Assembly: GCA_021029095.1 (NCBI GenBank)
Contig: JAJOHG010000459.1
Span: 1 to 18,445 of the forward strand
Length of the DNA stretch: 18,445 nt
Source of the DNA: Phellopilus nigrolimitatus
Lineage: Eukaryota; Basidiomycota; Agaricomycetes; Hymenochaetales; Hymenochaetaceae
Direction of reading: 5' to 3'
Shown here piece by piece: positions 1 to 8,166 of the stretch. How positions within the stretch are numbered: position 1 is the stretch's first letter; the number at the start of each line of letters is the position of its first letter. The position numbers and the translations under genes are program-made. A model generated the notes under the pieces. That model was not told the DNA's origin. It made no database searches and was given only the letters and a program-made list of their open reading frames with translations.

Positions 1-198
1 AATGTCACCTGCGGCGTCCGTGACTTTTCCCGTATCTTCACCTCTTCCTCTTCCTCCTTCTTCATCAACCCTTTGTTCTTCTACTGCTGTCTCATCAGAG
101 ATCTTGCCGAATCTCGCGTACCCTGGGTAACAAATGGCGTGAGCAGAGTAGTTGTCGGCTATTGGAGCATAATCGCGTACTGGGGAGCTTCGATACAT
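1..198 (-). CDS. Open 66-codon segment running off the left edge, unknown
   Basis: On the minus strand an ATG at 198-196 opens a frame that stays open to the window edge. It begins MYRSSPVRDYAPIADNYSAH and turns charged and Gly/Arg/Glu-rich (EEGGRGRGED) toward the edge. It starts only 15 nt past the stop codon of the gene at 213-657, on the same strand. It could therefore be a separate gene, or an alternative last exon of that gene: an AG at 182-181 (cccc-AG) would splice into this frame in phase. I recognise no domain. Sixty-six open codons can occur by chance, so support is weak. Confidence 0.25.
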   Translation of the reverse strand, partial: MYRSSPVRDYAPIADNYSAHAICYPGYARFGKISDETAVEEQRVDEEGGRGRGEDTGKVTDAAGDI

Positions 199-212
199 TC
201 ATAAAGTTCGTG

Positions 213-657
213 TCAACTGTGATCCCAGTATATCTTCATGTACGCAATGGAACGGCCATCCTTCAGTAGTGCTTAACCGTCCTGATAGGCTTCATGTGCG
301 ACTTACTTGAGGAACTCGATGAGAGACCGCTTGGTGAACACTATATTCGTAGAATCCCAATCCTGAAAGTTCCGTGCCTTCAATTGCATTCACTTGCGGA
401 ATTAGCTTGATTGGACTCACCATCATACCTGTCAGCGAAGCTATGCTTGAGTTTGTGATAATGAAACATGAAAGAGAAGCGCACCGATGTTAGCTACCCA
501 ATCTTTCTCTTTCTTCATGTCGACTACATCAGATGGTGTGAATCTGCATCTAGTTGTGGAACTTTTCCGTAAAATGAACAGTTTTGCGAGCATACCTTTG
601 CGCCGACATCATGTAAATGTCGAAGTTGTTGATGAATGCAGAGCAACCGAACTCGAT
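213..657 (-). CDS. Multi-exon gene, 3' part, protein not recognised
   Basis: Five minus-strand exons join in frame: 657-596, 543-498, 445-421 (25 nt), 362-307 and 260-213, stop TGA at 215-213. The introns (595-544, 497-446, 420-363, 306-261; 46-58 nt) all begin GT and end AG. Several have strong donors (GTGAGT, GTAAGT), and the 420-363 intron has a CTAAT branch site. The product contains NNFDIYMMSAQR, DVVDMKKEKDW, HSFADRYDG, GFYEYSVHQAVSHRVPQ and, at the C terminus, AYMKIYWDHS. About 80 residues are visible, with balanced composition. I do not recognise the family. The 5' end is uncertain. An acceptor (tttAG) precedes 657 and a good GTAAGT donor lies at 732, suggesting another exon near 733-762. 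Alternatively, translation starts at one of the two adjacent ATGs in the first exon listed. The TIR-bounded repeat island begins about 130 nt upstream and may have truncated the gene. In-frame joining of five exons is the main evidence. Confidence 0.5.
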
Positions 658-888
658 CTAAACAGTCGCGGCGTGTGCCGCGTAACAGTCGTCACGGGAA
701 AAAAGCATTACGACCTATTAATTCTCACTTACAAACCGCCTTGCAGCCACATGTTGTAATGCCTAAATTCTTCCGCGACTATAGCTATTTTGGCAGAATT
801 CAGATGAAAACATAGATGGCAAAACACCTAGGCAGAATGCCGAATTTGCCTTCTTTGGAAATTTTGATATGAAACATAACTGTATGTA

Positions 889-911
889 CAGTCGAACCTC
901 CCATATTGCAT
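889..911 (+). repeat. Left terminal inverted repeat
   Basis: This 23-bp end pairs with 5235-5257 (22 of 23 positions) and is preceded by TA at 887-888. A degenerate direct copy (CAGTGCATAACCTCCCATAA) follows at 919, as if the terminus had been duplicated or a related element had inserted next to it. Confidence 0.65.
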
Positions 912-1019
912 CTCTCTCACAGTGCATAACCTCCCATAATGCATAGATCCAGGTTTCCACCGGGTCGGTAGATAGAAAATCCTTATTGGGAGCGAAGCTT
1001 CCATTTACACGGATAGGGG

Positions 1020-1420
1020 GCTCCAAAAAAAAGATCATGTGACTTTGCACGGGGTGGCTGTGTGCACCCCCGTGAGAACTGATCGTTATGGTGCGTGCCC
1101 CTCGACGCATGCAGGCCATCTGTCTTCTCTTTCTCTTCCTCCCTCCGCGACAAGAAACTTGTCCTCCTGGGCCTAGCAAATAAATCCTGCACTTTTTCTT
1201 ACCAAAAATATTATATAAAATATATGGGGAGCGAATCACCATGTTCCTTTCCTCCTTCCACACTTCAACTCTTGATCTTAGCAAATAAATTTTGCACCCT
1301 GCTTACAAAATTAAATAAGGTCTAGTGAGAAAAAAATTGGCCTCCCAAAAGTGCATCCCGTGACCTGGGACTGTGTGGCCCTTTACGTGAGAACTTGTTT
1401 TGGCTGCATCTTGGGCGTCC
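1020..1420. repeat. Diverged tandem duplications, otherwise no gene
   Basis: Two pairs of related blocks are visible. Sequence near 1040-1085 (GTGAC...TGTGTG...CGTGAGAACT) recurs near 1357-1400, about 315 bp later. TAGCAAATAAATCCTGCAC at 1174-1192 recurs as TAGCAAATAAATTTTGCAC at 1279-1297. A minus-strand open frame of 173 codons crosses this stretch, but it also crosses the TIR boundary at 889 and has no recognisable domain, so it is not called. From 1420 to 1669 the sequence is AT-rich with a short palindrome (ATATGTGG/CCACATAT, 1563-1583). Confidence 0.35.
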
Positions 1421-1669
1421 TCTCTGCACATTGAAAGCTGACATTACTAGTGGATATATTAAACCATTACTTCACACTGAAAATATTAATTCAATGGTAA
1501 TAGAAACCTAAAATGAAAGAGCTCAGAATAAGCCTTAGTCACACACACTTCACTCCCCCCTAATATGTGGGCACCCCACATATAAATTCATGTTGTGATA
1601 ATGCATAAAATTATATATGCATAATGCACAGCCAATTTGAGTAAATTATATATGGATATGCACTATGTA

Positions 1670-1798
1670 CAGGTGGGTGTAGAAATTGACGAACCGCGTA
1701 AGCGATTGGCACTGCCAAAAAAGGAAGATAACAGGCTTTTCTTCCTTATTTGGCGGCGCTGATCGCTTACGTGGTTCGTCAATTTCTACACCCACCTG
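1670..1798. mobile_element. 129-bp foldback MITE, TA target site, CAGGTGGGTGTAGAAA ends
   Basis: The arms 1670-1727 and 1741-1798 are reverse complements with about six mismatches in 58 bp. The outer 36 bp differ at one position. A 13-nt loop separates them. The element is flanked by TA on both sides (1668-1669 and 1799-1800), as in mariner-type MITEs. The near-perfect arms point to recent insertion or recent folding-mediated correction. It has no coding capacity. A second copy of the end sequence occurs at 2879. Confidence 0.9.
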
Positions 1799-2338
1799 TA
1801 TGCAAGGTCGATTGCAGCTAGGTTGCTACCAGACTGCAAGATTGTTGAGAATATTTGGCTTATATGAAGTTGATGTGTCATTGTTCGGAGTTTGAAAAGT
1901 TTTCGTAGCATAAGAATTACTGTACAGACGCGCATAGAGCCGTCTTTTCGTGCATTTACTACGGGTTTCATGATATATTTGGATTCACACCGCTTTGTCG
2001 TCGCACCCGAAGTTCCCAAAATCCAATAAAGATTTTTTACTAACTATGTTTGCTTTTCCCTAACTTTTTTCACTTATCAATATCATGACAAGGATTCCAC
2101 ATACTCTCAAGGCTCATTTCGTGGGCCTCTGACATCCTTCTAGTGAAGTCTGTCACCAATTGCAATCTCCCTTTCCCAATTTGGCATTGAAGGGTTGGAA
2201 TGACAGCAAAATTCAATATCACAGTATTTTTTTCAGCTTATGATGTTCTAACAGTTGCATAATTTACCATCATAGCTTATTCTCTAGTTAGGTGTTTATA
2301 ATTACCTAATAAATCAAGTTTATAACCTTCAAATAATG
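1799..2338. other. AT-rich spacer without a supported gene
   Basis: About 540 bp of AT-rich sequence follow the MITE. Short open frames on both strands (up to 77 codons) show no domain, no consistent splice structure and no composition shift. I see nothing functional in it. Confidence 0.5.
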
Positions 2339-2369
2339 GGGGAGGCAAACGCCTGCCAAAAAGTGTGCA
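2339..2369 (-). repeat. Inverted copy of right subterminal sequence
   Basis: This 31-nt block (GGGGAGGCAAACGCCTGCCA...) is the reverse complement, with few differences and one small indel, of 5167-5198, which lies about 60 bp inside the right terminal repeat. It overlaps a perfect 16-bp palindrome AAAGTGTGCACACTTT at 2360-2375. It suggests that part of an end of the same element family lies here in the opposite orientation. Confidence 0.6.
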
Positions 2370-2416
2370 CACTTTGTAATGATCGGCACTCCCAATTTAA
2401 AAAATTACGGTGGCAA

Positions 2417-2445
2417 AAGCTTACAGATGGGGCAACTTACGCAAT
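2417..2445 (+). repeat. 29-bp perfect direct repeat, left copy
   Basis: AAGCTTACAGATGGGGCAAC followed by TTACGCAAT is identical to 4607-4635, 2190 bp away. The similarity stops abruptly on both sides of each copy. The pair brackets the 818-bp foldback element and the GC-rich open frame, so it may be a long target-site duplication or the scar of a duplication or recombination event. Confidence 0.85.
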
Positions 2446-2527
2446 CACACACGAGGCTGGCCGCTTCGCTGGCAATGGTGAGTTCTCCGCCGCTCTTCCC
2501 CTGCTCTGCCGCGCATGCCGACGAAAG

Positions 2528-3345
2528 ACCCTGTGTCCCGCGTCAAATCCTTACCTTTGAATCGATGCGGGACACAGGGTCTCCCAGTAGGGGAGCTCAA
2601 AGTTGAGCATGAGAATCTCATTCTCATGACGCCTGCCTAGTTAGGTCGATCTCATGATGTGATCGCAGGTCACGGATCCCTAACAGCCGAGTCCATCCAG
2701 ACCCTGGTCACACTAAGTCACATAATTTCCTAAAAGGTACAGTAGTGTATGTAGAACTGTGGTGGTAGTCGTTCACAGACCATTGTTTGTCCGGGATCTC
2801 AGCTTTTGAATCTGCAGAATTAGGTGCCATAGAAGTCAAATAGATGAGAAAAAACAAGTGGCAGCAGAACAGTACATACAGGTGGGTGTAGAAAACGATG
2901 TTGATCAACATGGACAACCGAAAAAGGAAATAGAGTCTCAGCACCGTAGATAATCATTCAAAACATCCACATCCCACCCGGAACTTGACTTAATTCTCTA
3001 AAAAAAAGTTCTGTTAACAGGATACAATATAACTTGCCCCAGTCCCAAGCTGTCTTGAAAAAAGAGTAAAAAATAGACACAATCAAGAACATGTTTCCTT
3101 TTTGGTAAGCAGGAGCCGAACACGTCAGTCTATCATGCATAGTAACGCAACGAGTAACATTGCTTGGCTTTGTTTGCTCAGATCAGGGATCTGTGACCTG
3201 CGATCACATCATGAGATCGACCTAACTAGGCAGGCGTCATGAGAATGAGATTCTCATGCTCAACTTTGAGCTCCCCTAGTGAGAAACCCTTCTACGCGGT
3301 GTCCCGCATCGATTCTCGATATTTTTTCGACGCGGGACACAGGGT
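2528..3345. mobile_element. 818-bp element with about 165-bp inverted terminal arms
   Basis: Both ends read ACCCTGTGTCCCGCGTC inward. The left arm is 2528-2682 and the right arm 3184-3345. Their inner 94 bp (2589-2682 against 3184-3277) differ at only one or two positions, while the outer 70 bp are more diverged. Each arm also folds on itself. The left arm pairs ACCCTGTGTCCCGC at 2528-2541 with its complement at 2567-2580, and both arms carry palindromes such as ATGAGAA...TTCTCAT. No clear target-site duplication is visible. The 500-bp centre (2683-3183) has no convincing gene but contains a MITE end at 2879. A nested-hairpin arm structure fits a non-autonomous foldback element. Related GTGTCCCG hairpin sequence recurs at 4525-4600. 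Confidence 0.75.
2879..2894 (+). repeat. Second copy of MITE end CAGGTGGGTGTAGAAA
   Basis: The first 16 bp are identical to the outer end of the MITE at 1670 and are again preceded by TA (2877-2878). The following sequence is different apart from a shared AAAAAGGAA. I could not find a matching opposite end, so this is a truncated or diverged relative sitting in the middle of the 818-bp element. Confidence 0.6.
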
Positions 3346-3371
3346 CCCCCCCAGGGTCTGCCTCCCTCAGT

Positions 3372-3397
3372 GAGCGCTTGAGCGTTCTCAAGCGCTC
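3372..3397. repeat. Perfect 11-bp stem, 4-nt loop hairpin
   Basis: GAGCGCTTGAG at 3372-3382 pairs perfectly with CTCAAGCGCTC at 3387-3397 around a CGTT loop. It lies in the short gap between the 818-bp element and the GC-rich open frame. Its role is unknown. It could be part of a mobile-element end or of the leader of the downstream frame. Confidence 0.7.
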
Positions 3398-3457
3398 GCG
3401 TCCGTATCTGGTGAGTATTCCCCACCCTCAGAGTTTGACGTGAAGCTGACATGAACT

Positions 3458-4513
3458 TTGTTCTCCATCAACTCATCATTTTCACCGCCGCCAGCACCTC
3501 CTTCTCTGGGTCTCGCCAATGTTGCCACCGCTTGCACCGCTCAGCCTGCTCTCTCCACTCTCCTCCTTCGCCTCCCCAGGGCCTTCAAGCTCCGTAATCA
3601 AGCCAAACACGCACAAGGACCTCCCGACGTCGCCACGGCTCCTCAGGCGCGTTCTGGGGGCCAGGTGGGCGCCGCGGGCTTCGGCGTCACAGCACACACC
3701 GCGCTCATCCCGGAGACGATGTTCGGTGCTCACGCACACTCCCACGCGGACAGGGCGAACGAGAACATGAACCCCGCGCTCAACCAAATTCCGGCCCATT
3801 TGCTGTCGCAGCGAGCAAGGTTTTCGGTTCTGGAAGCGCCCAGCAGCAGCAGCAACATCAAAACAACCCAAAACAACCTACTCAGGTCGCAGCTCAACGG
3901 AGCCGCCGGCGGGTTCGACAGCTTCTCGGACACGAACCCGTTTACACTGAAGACGCTCGATGCGTATCGCATGCAACTCTGGAACTGCATTGCCATGCAG
4001 GCCCAGCAGCAGCGCGCACACGCGCCTGCTCCGAACAGTGCGAATACGTCGCCTGCGAGCAGCCCTCACGCAAACGCAAACGTGAACCTCTCCGGCCTCG
4101 CGAGTGGGCTGCGCCCGCATTACTTCAACAGCGCGTCTTCAAATTCTTCGAGCACCTCTTCGTCGACGCCCCCGAGCCCCAGTTCGAGTTCAAGCAAGGT
4201 GCCGTTCAGCACGCTTCTCGCTGGCGTGGGTGCGTATCCGTACCACGACCTGCCGTCCCCACCACCGTCCCCGCGCATCGTCAGCGAGAAAGAGCGCGGC
4301 CAGAACCAGAAGAGCCAGCAGTGTGCGCAGCAGCAGGTGCCACAGCACGCTCTGCTTGCACTGTCTGTCATGAACAGTAGATGGTACTTTTATTTCTGTA
4401 TGCTTTTTTGTATGTTTTTGTATGTACACGAAGACGGCGATTTTGCCTTAAAAAGGAAGGTCAGTGGTGTCAAGGGGATGTGCAAGCCTCGGAGGCCGCC
4501 GAAGATCACGTGA
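3458..4513 (+). CDS. GC-rich low-complexity protein-coding exon, probable captured gene fragment
   Basis: An open frame of 351 codons with strongly elevated GC stands out from the AT-rich repeats around it. The first in-frame ATG is at 3719 (MFGAHAHSHADRANENMNPA). Upstream the frame could be entered through an intron: GTGAGT donor at 3411, acceptor near 3497. The product is rich in Ser, Pro, Gln, Ala and His. One ordered-looking segment is PFTLKTLDAYRMQLW (3939-3983), followed by Ser/Pro tracts and PSPPPSPR. Such composition suits a nuclear regulatory protein, but no DNA-binding domain is visible and I do not name it. From about 4381 the frame turns AT-rich (WYFYFCMLFCMFLYV), more like intron; 4384-4464 could be removed as an 81-nt GT-AG intron without changing frame. 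At 3820-3880 an adjacent frame encodes a Gln-rich run (AQQQQQHQNN), so a frameshift is possible. I lean to a truncated gene fragment. Confidence 0.45.
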   Translation: MFSINSSFSPPPAPPSLGLANVATACTAQPALSTLLLRLPRAFKLRNQAKHAQGPPDVATAPQARSGGQVGAAGFGVTAHTALIPETMFGAHAHSHADRANENMNPALNQIPAHLLSQRARFSVLEAPSSSSNIKTTQNNLLRSQLNGAAGGFDSFSDTNPFTLKTLDAYRMQLWNCIAMQAQQQRAHAPAPNSANTSPASSPHANANVNLSGLASGLRPHYFNSASSNSSSTSSSTPPSPSSSSSKVPFSTLLAGVGAYPYHDLPSPPPSPRIVSEKERGQNQKSQQCAQQQVPQHALLALSVMNSRWYFYFCMLFCMFLYVHEDGDFALKRKVSGVKGMCKPRRPPKIT

Positions 4514-4606
4514 AGAAGGACCCTGGTGTCCCGTCAGGGTCCGGGACACGGGGGCGGTGCGCTGAGGTAAGCGGTTGGCGGAGCGCCACCGTGTCCCGCG
4601 TCAGAG

Positions 4607-4635
4607 AAGCTTACAGATGGGGCAACTTACGCAAT
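4607..4635 (+). repeat. 29-bp perfect direct repeat, right copy
   Basis: This copy is identical to 2417-2445. It lies immediately after a GTGTCCCGCGTC motif (4591-4602) resembling the ends of the 818-bp element. Sequence beyond 4635 differs from that beyond 2445. Confidence 0.85.
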
Positions 4636-4827
4636 TCATCCACTCCTTGTTGATTTTTTCTTTTGAAAAGGCCATAAAACTGTATTTTAAGGTCATGCAT
4701 ACAATAGGCACTTTATATCATGTTGCTTAATTATGAGGAGAGATTTGTAGCAAAGAAAAGAGGAGGAGGTGAACGCATTTTTAATTGTCACGTGATCTCA
4801 GAGCACAGGAATGGCCACGCATATGTA

Positions 4828-5136
4828 CATGCAAATTTGCAGAACAAGTTTCTGAGCTCAATTCTCCACCGTTCCGCACGATTTAAGCTGTAAAGTGATA
4901 GGGTGATATAGGGATGGGAGGGATACTTGGCCTATTTTTTATTTTCTTCTTCAAGGCGTCAGAACAGCCATCTAAGACCACCATTCTGACACTTTGAGGG
5001 ACAAATTAGGAAATCGGCCAAGTAGACCTCCCAGCCCATATCACCCAAGCATTTTAAATAGTGCAGGGCTGTGGAGAATTGGGCTCAAAAACATGTTTTG
5101 TAACTTCTCTTTCACTCATGAACTGCAAAATTTATG
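4828..5136. repeat. 309-bp imperfect foldback repeat
   Basis: The arms 4828-4964 and 4984-5136 are diverged reverse complements. Matching blocks, outermost first, are CATGCAAATTTGCAG with CTGCAAAATTTATG, GAGCTCAATTCTCCAC with GTGGAGAATTGGGCTC, GGTGATAT...ACTTGGCC with GGCCAAGT...ATATCACC, and GTCAGAA with TTCTGAC at the centre. The arms are roughly 70 percent alike, so this is an old foldback/MITE-like repeat. It has no coding capacity and lies just inside the right terminal repeat of the island. Confidence 0.7.
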
Positions 5137-5234
5137 TTTTTGGTAGGATATGTAAACAACTACAAATGCACACTTTTTTTGGCAGGCATTGCCTCCCCTC
5201 ACAAATAAGCAGACCGACCCTTCTACCAACCTCT

Positions 5235-5257
5235 ATGCAATATGGGAGGTTCAACTG
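5235..5257 (-). repeat. Right terminal inverted repeat
   Basis: This is the reverse complement of 889-911 with one mismatch, followed by TA at 5258-5259. The preceding 70 bp carry the block that recurs inverted at 2339-2369. Confidence 0.65.
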
Positions 5258-5259
5258 TA

Positions 5260-8166
5260 GCATCAATCTTAGTTTGATGGCATCCTAACGGTCACCTCCC
5301 AATCTATCTTCTCTCGAAGCCGCAGAAACGAATCCATGCTGACAATGAGAATTGCGTCAAGTCGTCCACTAAGTTGGTCCCTTTGTCGGGGGACTTGACA
5401 GGATCCTGTCGACGGAAGAAAAGTATATTCCAAGACTACACACCGTGTCACCATGCATGCTTTCAAGAACGGACACTCACCTTGCGCTTTAAGTAATTAT
5501 GTAGACTATGTACATATGTGCATAAGTGGAATCGACATGATCAGAAACACGTCGAAACGCGTGTTGCGCACAAGACGCTTTAAGTTCCAAAAATTACAGG
5601 ATCATCCCGACCCGACCACAATGAGCACTTAAAGCTCGGCATACAATTCCCGCCAGTCTCCAGAATCAAATACTCTCCCCCTCTACGGAGACAGCTTCAC
5701 CGAAGCAGTCTTGCACTTGCTCACACTCCTCTTGCTCCATCATACTTCCGCGTCACCCGTTAGCTATCATCGAGGACCGCCTTCGAGCTCGCGTTTTCTG
5801 CCATCTGTCGCCCTCGTCACATTTGCCCCGTGCTCCTCGCCGGTGAAGCAAGCATCTCTTAGCAGATACCAGACCCGTTCGTCTTTTGCCGTAGCAAAGT
5901 CACTACTCGCCACCCTGCTTGTCAATGCAATCATCAGACCGGTCGTTTCTGTGTATGCTCCGGACGTAACCTTCATGTTTATTGATTTCTCCTCACATGC
6001 ATTCAGCATATTTCCTGACCTCATCCGTCTGCTCGTAAGCCATCATCGCCAGGTCCCAACGCTCGTAGACACAATCCCACTCTTTCCAAACGAGCGTGAG
6101 TCAACCCCTCTATGCAACTGACAAGCCGTCTCTGCGGATCAGCTGTCGAATCCCGTAGGAATTTGCATCTTCAATTCTTCCAGGTGGGGGTCCAGAGCGT
6201 GAGCCATTACGCAACTTGACAAAAGGACAGGAGTAAGACCAGTTATAGGTGTTGCAAGTGAATCATCAAACATCGTAAACATAAAGGCCTGACCGTTCGA
6301 CCGCAGCTGGAAAGGAACCATGCCCAACAAAAACATCAAAAACATGAGCAGGTCTTCGTAAGACCGAGATGAACGTATATCTTGGGATTGCTATGCTCGG
6401 GAGACACAACCCTTGCTTGCAATGACAGCGAAGAAATCAGCAGAGCAACACAACGAAAACCAAAGTCAGATGAGAAGAGTGCTACTCAAGCACATGGTCT
6501 TCCGTAGTTCCGCCTTTCTGTTATTGAAAGGGCAGGTACTGGGGGCGGTGAGAAAATGCAGCAAACTGTTAATTCGTGAGGTCGTTGACGAGCTGGAAGA
6601 TCCCAATGCTCTGTTTGCTGCTCGTTCCCCGGTTACAGTCAGTCCACGCTTAGCAAGCAGCAATGAACAGGCCCTCCTTCGTTTCGGGATGTCGTTACCG
6701 AATCACAAACTTGGGCGCCACTCCTCCTACTCCTTTGTCAAAAGCAGACTTCGCACCTCTCTGTTCGTAAAAACTACGATCGCACCATTCCGCCTCTAGC
6801 CGCCAGTGCAATTTTTATGCGTCCGCCGACGCTTTAGAGTCACCTCTTTCACGCCCCAAAGACGCCCTCTAGGTCAACGAGAACGTCAAGCAGAGTAAAA
6901 GGACTCGCGGCGATGATAATTGTGCGTAAAATTCGCCGGGGTTTGGGTCTATGCGCCATGCACCACCTTCCTACGAAAGTGGGAGAGAACGCTTCCCAGA
7001 GGAAGAGGTGTCCAAAGACAAAAGCAACTCGGGTTTCCAGTGTGTGGCTCGAGCCTATGAAGGCGAGTTTGACGCGCAACAATCTGGCCTTTTTCTGAGA
7101 GATCTGTGATCCAGCCTTCCCCTCTGCACGTAGCCCAATCTGTCCGGATGTAGCATGCTCACTTCGGACAGTATAAGATGCGATTCCTGGGGAGCTTCTC
7201 TATGCTTGCGACGTGTTCGATAGGCCATGCCATCAAGCTTAGAAGAATTCCGCGCCATCCCGGTGACACTTCCCCTCTCGTAATCCTGTTGCTGACCTCG
7301 CATAAGGTGTAAAAGCAGGCATCAGGACTGCACATTCCCATCGCAGGGATGTTGACTGTGCCATGTATTTGCTGTGCGTATTGTGCAAGGCGCAATGGGA
7401 GATCGGGGCTCCGAAGTGTCACGGGCGGGAACCTGTGCGTTTGCTTGGGAGGCTTAGTTGGTCCAATTCGTAGACACGCGAATACAATTCTGGAGAAACA
7501 CTATACGCAACCACCGAAGGTCATCGCAAGCATGCGACGAGACGAGCAACTCGTACTGAAAAGGGTAAAGCTCGAATTCATCGGACCAACCATCGCAAAG
7601 CAGAACGGAGCTGTCACGAGCGACGATAGAGCACGCCGAGAGCTTGATGAAATCTTAGGGTTAGTTGTCACCCGCGTCGGGTTAAAACGCGAGTGGGACG
7701 TGTTGGCGGGCAGAGGTAGAATTTTGGTGCGAGACGAAGTTATGAGCCGGAGCGCTGTGGGCTATTGAGAGGTATCTCTAGTCTGCGCTCGACGACAAAG
7801 GATGTAGGAGAAGATCCAAATGAGCAGCGGGTCGGGAAACGACACAGCGCGGAACAACTGGGGGCGTGGCGAAAAGCAAGAGCACTGTGTGGCTGTCGTC
7901 GCATCGGATGTCTAGACGTAATGTCACTGTCACATCCGTCACACGAGTGGACCGTCGACTCGTCTTTTGCGGCTTGCCCTTCATGGTGCATTGTATACCG
8001 ACAAATCGAAATCATATTCTGGCTGGAGGCTCAAACTTTATTATACATGCATGTACACGACGTACACGACAGAGATGCGAAACAAGAGTTCGTATAGATT
8101 TCAAGAGCAGCTTATAATTCATGAAACCTACGCTACTTATACCTACCTTATGAGATAGATTCCTAA
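5260..8166. other. 2.9-kb stretch with no gene I can support
   Basis: Several plus-strand frames are moderately long. Positions 5632-6121 give about 163 codons without a good ATG; 6422-6799 has an ATG and a basic product; 7349-7768 has an ATG, 139 codons and a charged C-terminal half; 7765-8097 gives 110 codons. Minus-strand frames of 60-90 codons overlap them. None shows a recognisable domain, and I could not join them through canonical introns as I could for the flanking genes. The stretch is not obviously repetitive. It may hold an unrecognised orphan gene, a decayed gene, or long 3' and intergenic sequence. Confidence 0.4.

Larger units (their letters stand above)
889..5257. mobile_element. 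TIR-bounded TA-flanked repeat island, pogo/Tigger-like ends, composite and non-autonomous
   Basis: The left end at 889-911 reads CAGTCGAACCTCCC followed by ATATTGCAT. The right end at 5235-5257 is its reverse complement with one mismatch in 23. Each is flanked outward by TA (887-888 and 5258-5259), the usual target duplication of the Tc1/mariner-pogo superfamily; CAGT-GAACCTC ends are typical of pogo/Tigger elements. Sequence just inside both ends also matches imperfectly (a GGGTCGGT block near 960 and its complement near 5214), so the repeats probably extend some 80-100 bp. A second, degenerate end copy sits at 919-942. No DDE transposase or CENP-B-type DNA-binding domain was found. The interior holds several other repeats and a GC-rich open frame, so this is either a composite carrier or two related solo ends. 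Confidence 0.5.

Noticed and set aside
763..1284. 173-codon minus-strand open frame
   Set aside because: It runs across the terminal repeat boundary at 889 and the duplicated repeats, has no recognisable domain and no splice partners.
3372..4513. Helitron 3' end suggested by the perfect hairpin at 3372
   Set aside because: No CTRR end follows the hairpin at the right spacing, and no Rep/helicase sequence is present.
5397..5410. Perfect 14-bp palindrome GACAGGATCCTGTC
   Set aside because: About one palindrome of this length is expected by chance in a window of this size, and nothing around it suggests a function.
6139..6165. GTCGAATCCCG resembling a tRNA T-arm
   Set aside because: No matching acceptor stem, D-arm or anticodon arm can be built around it.
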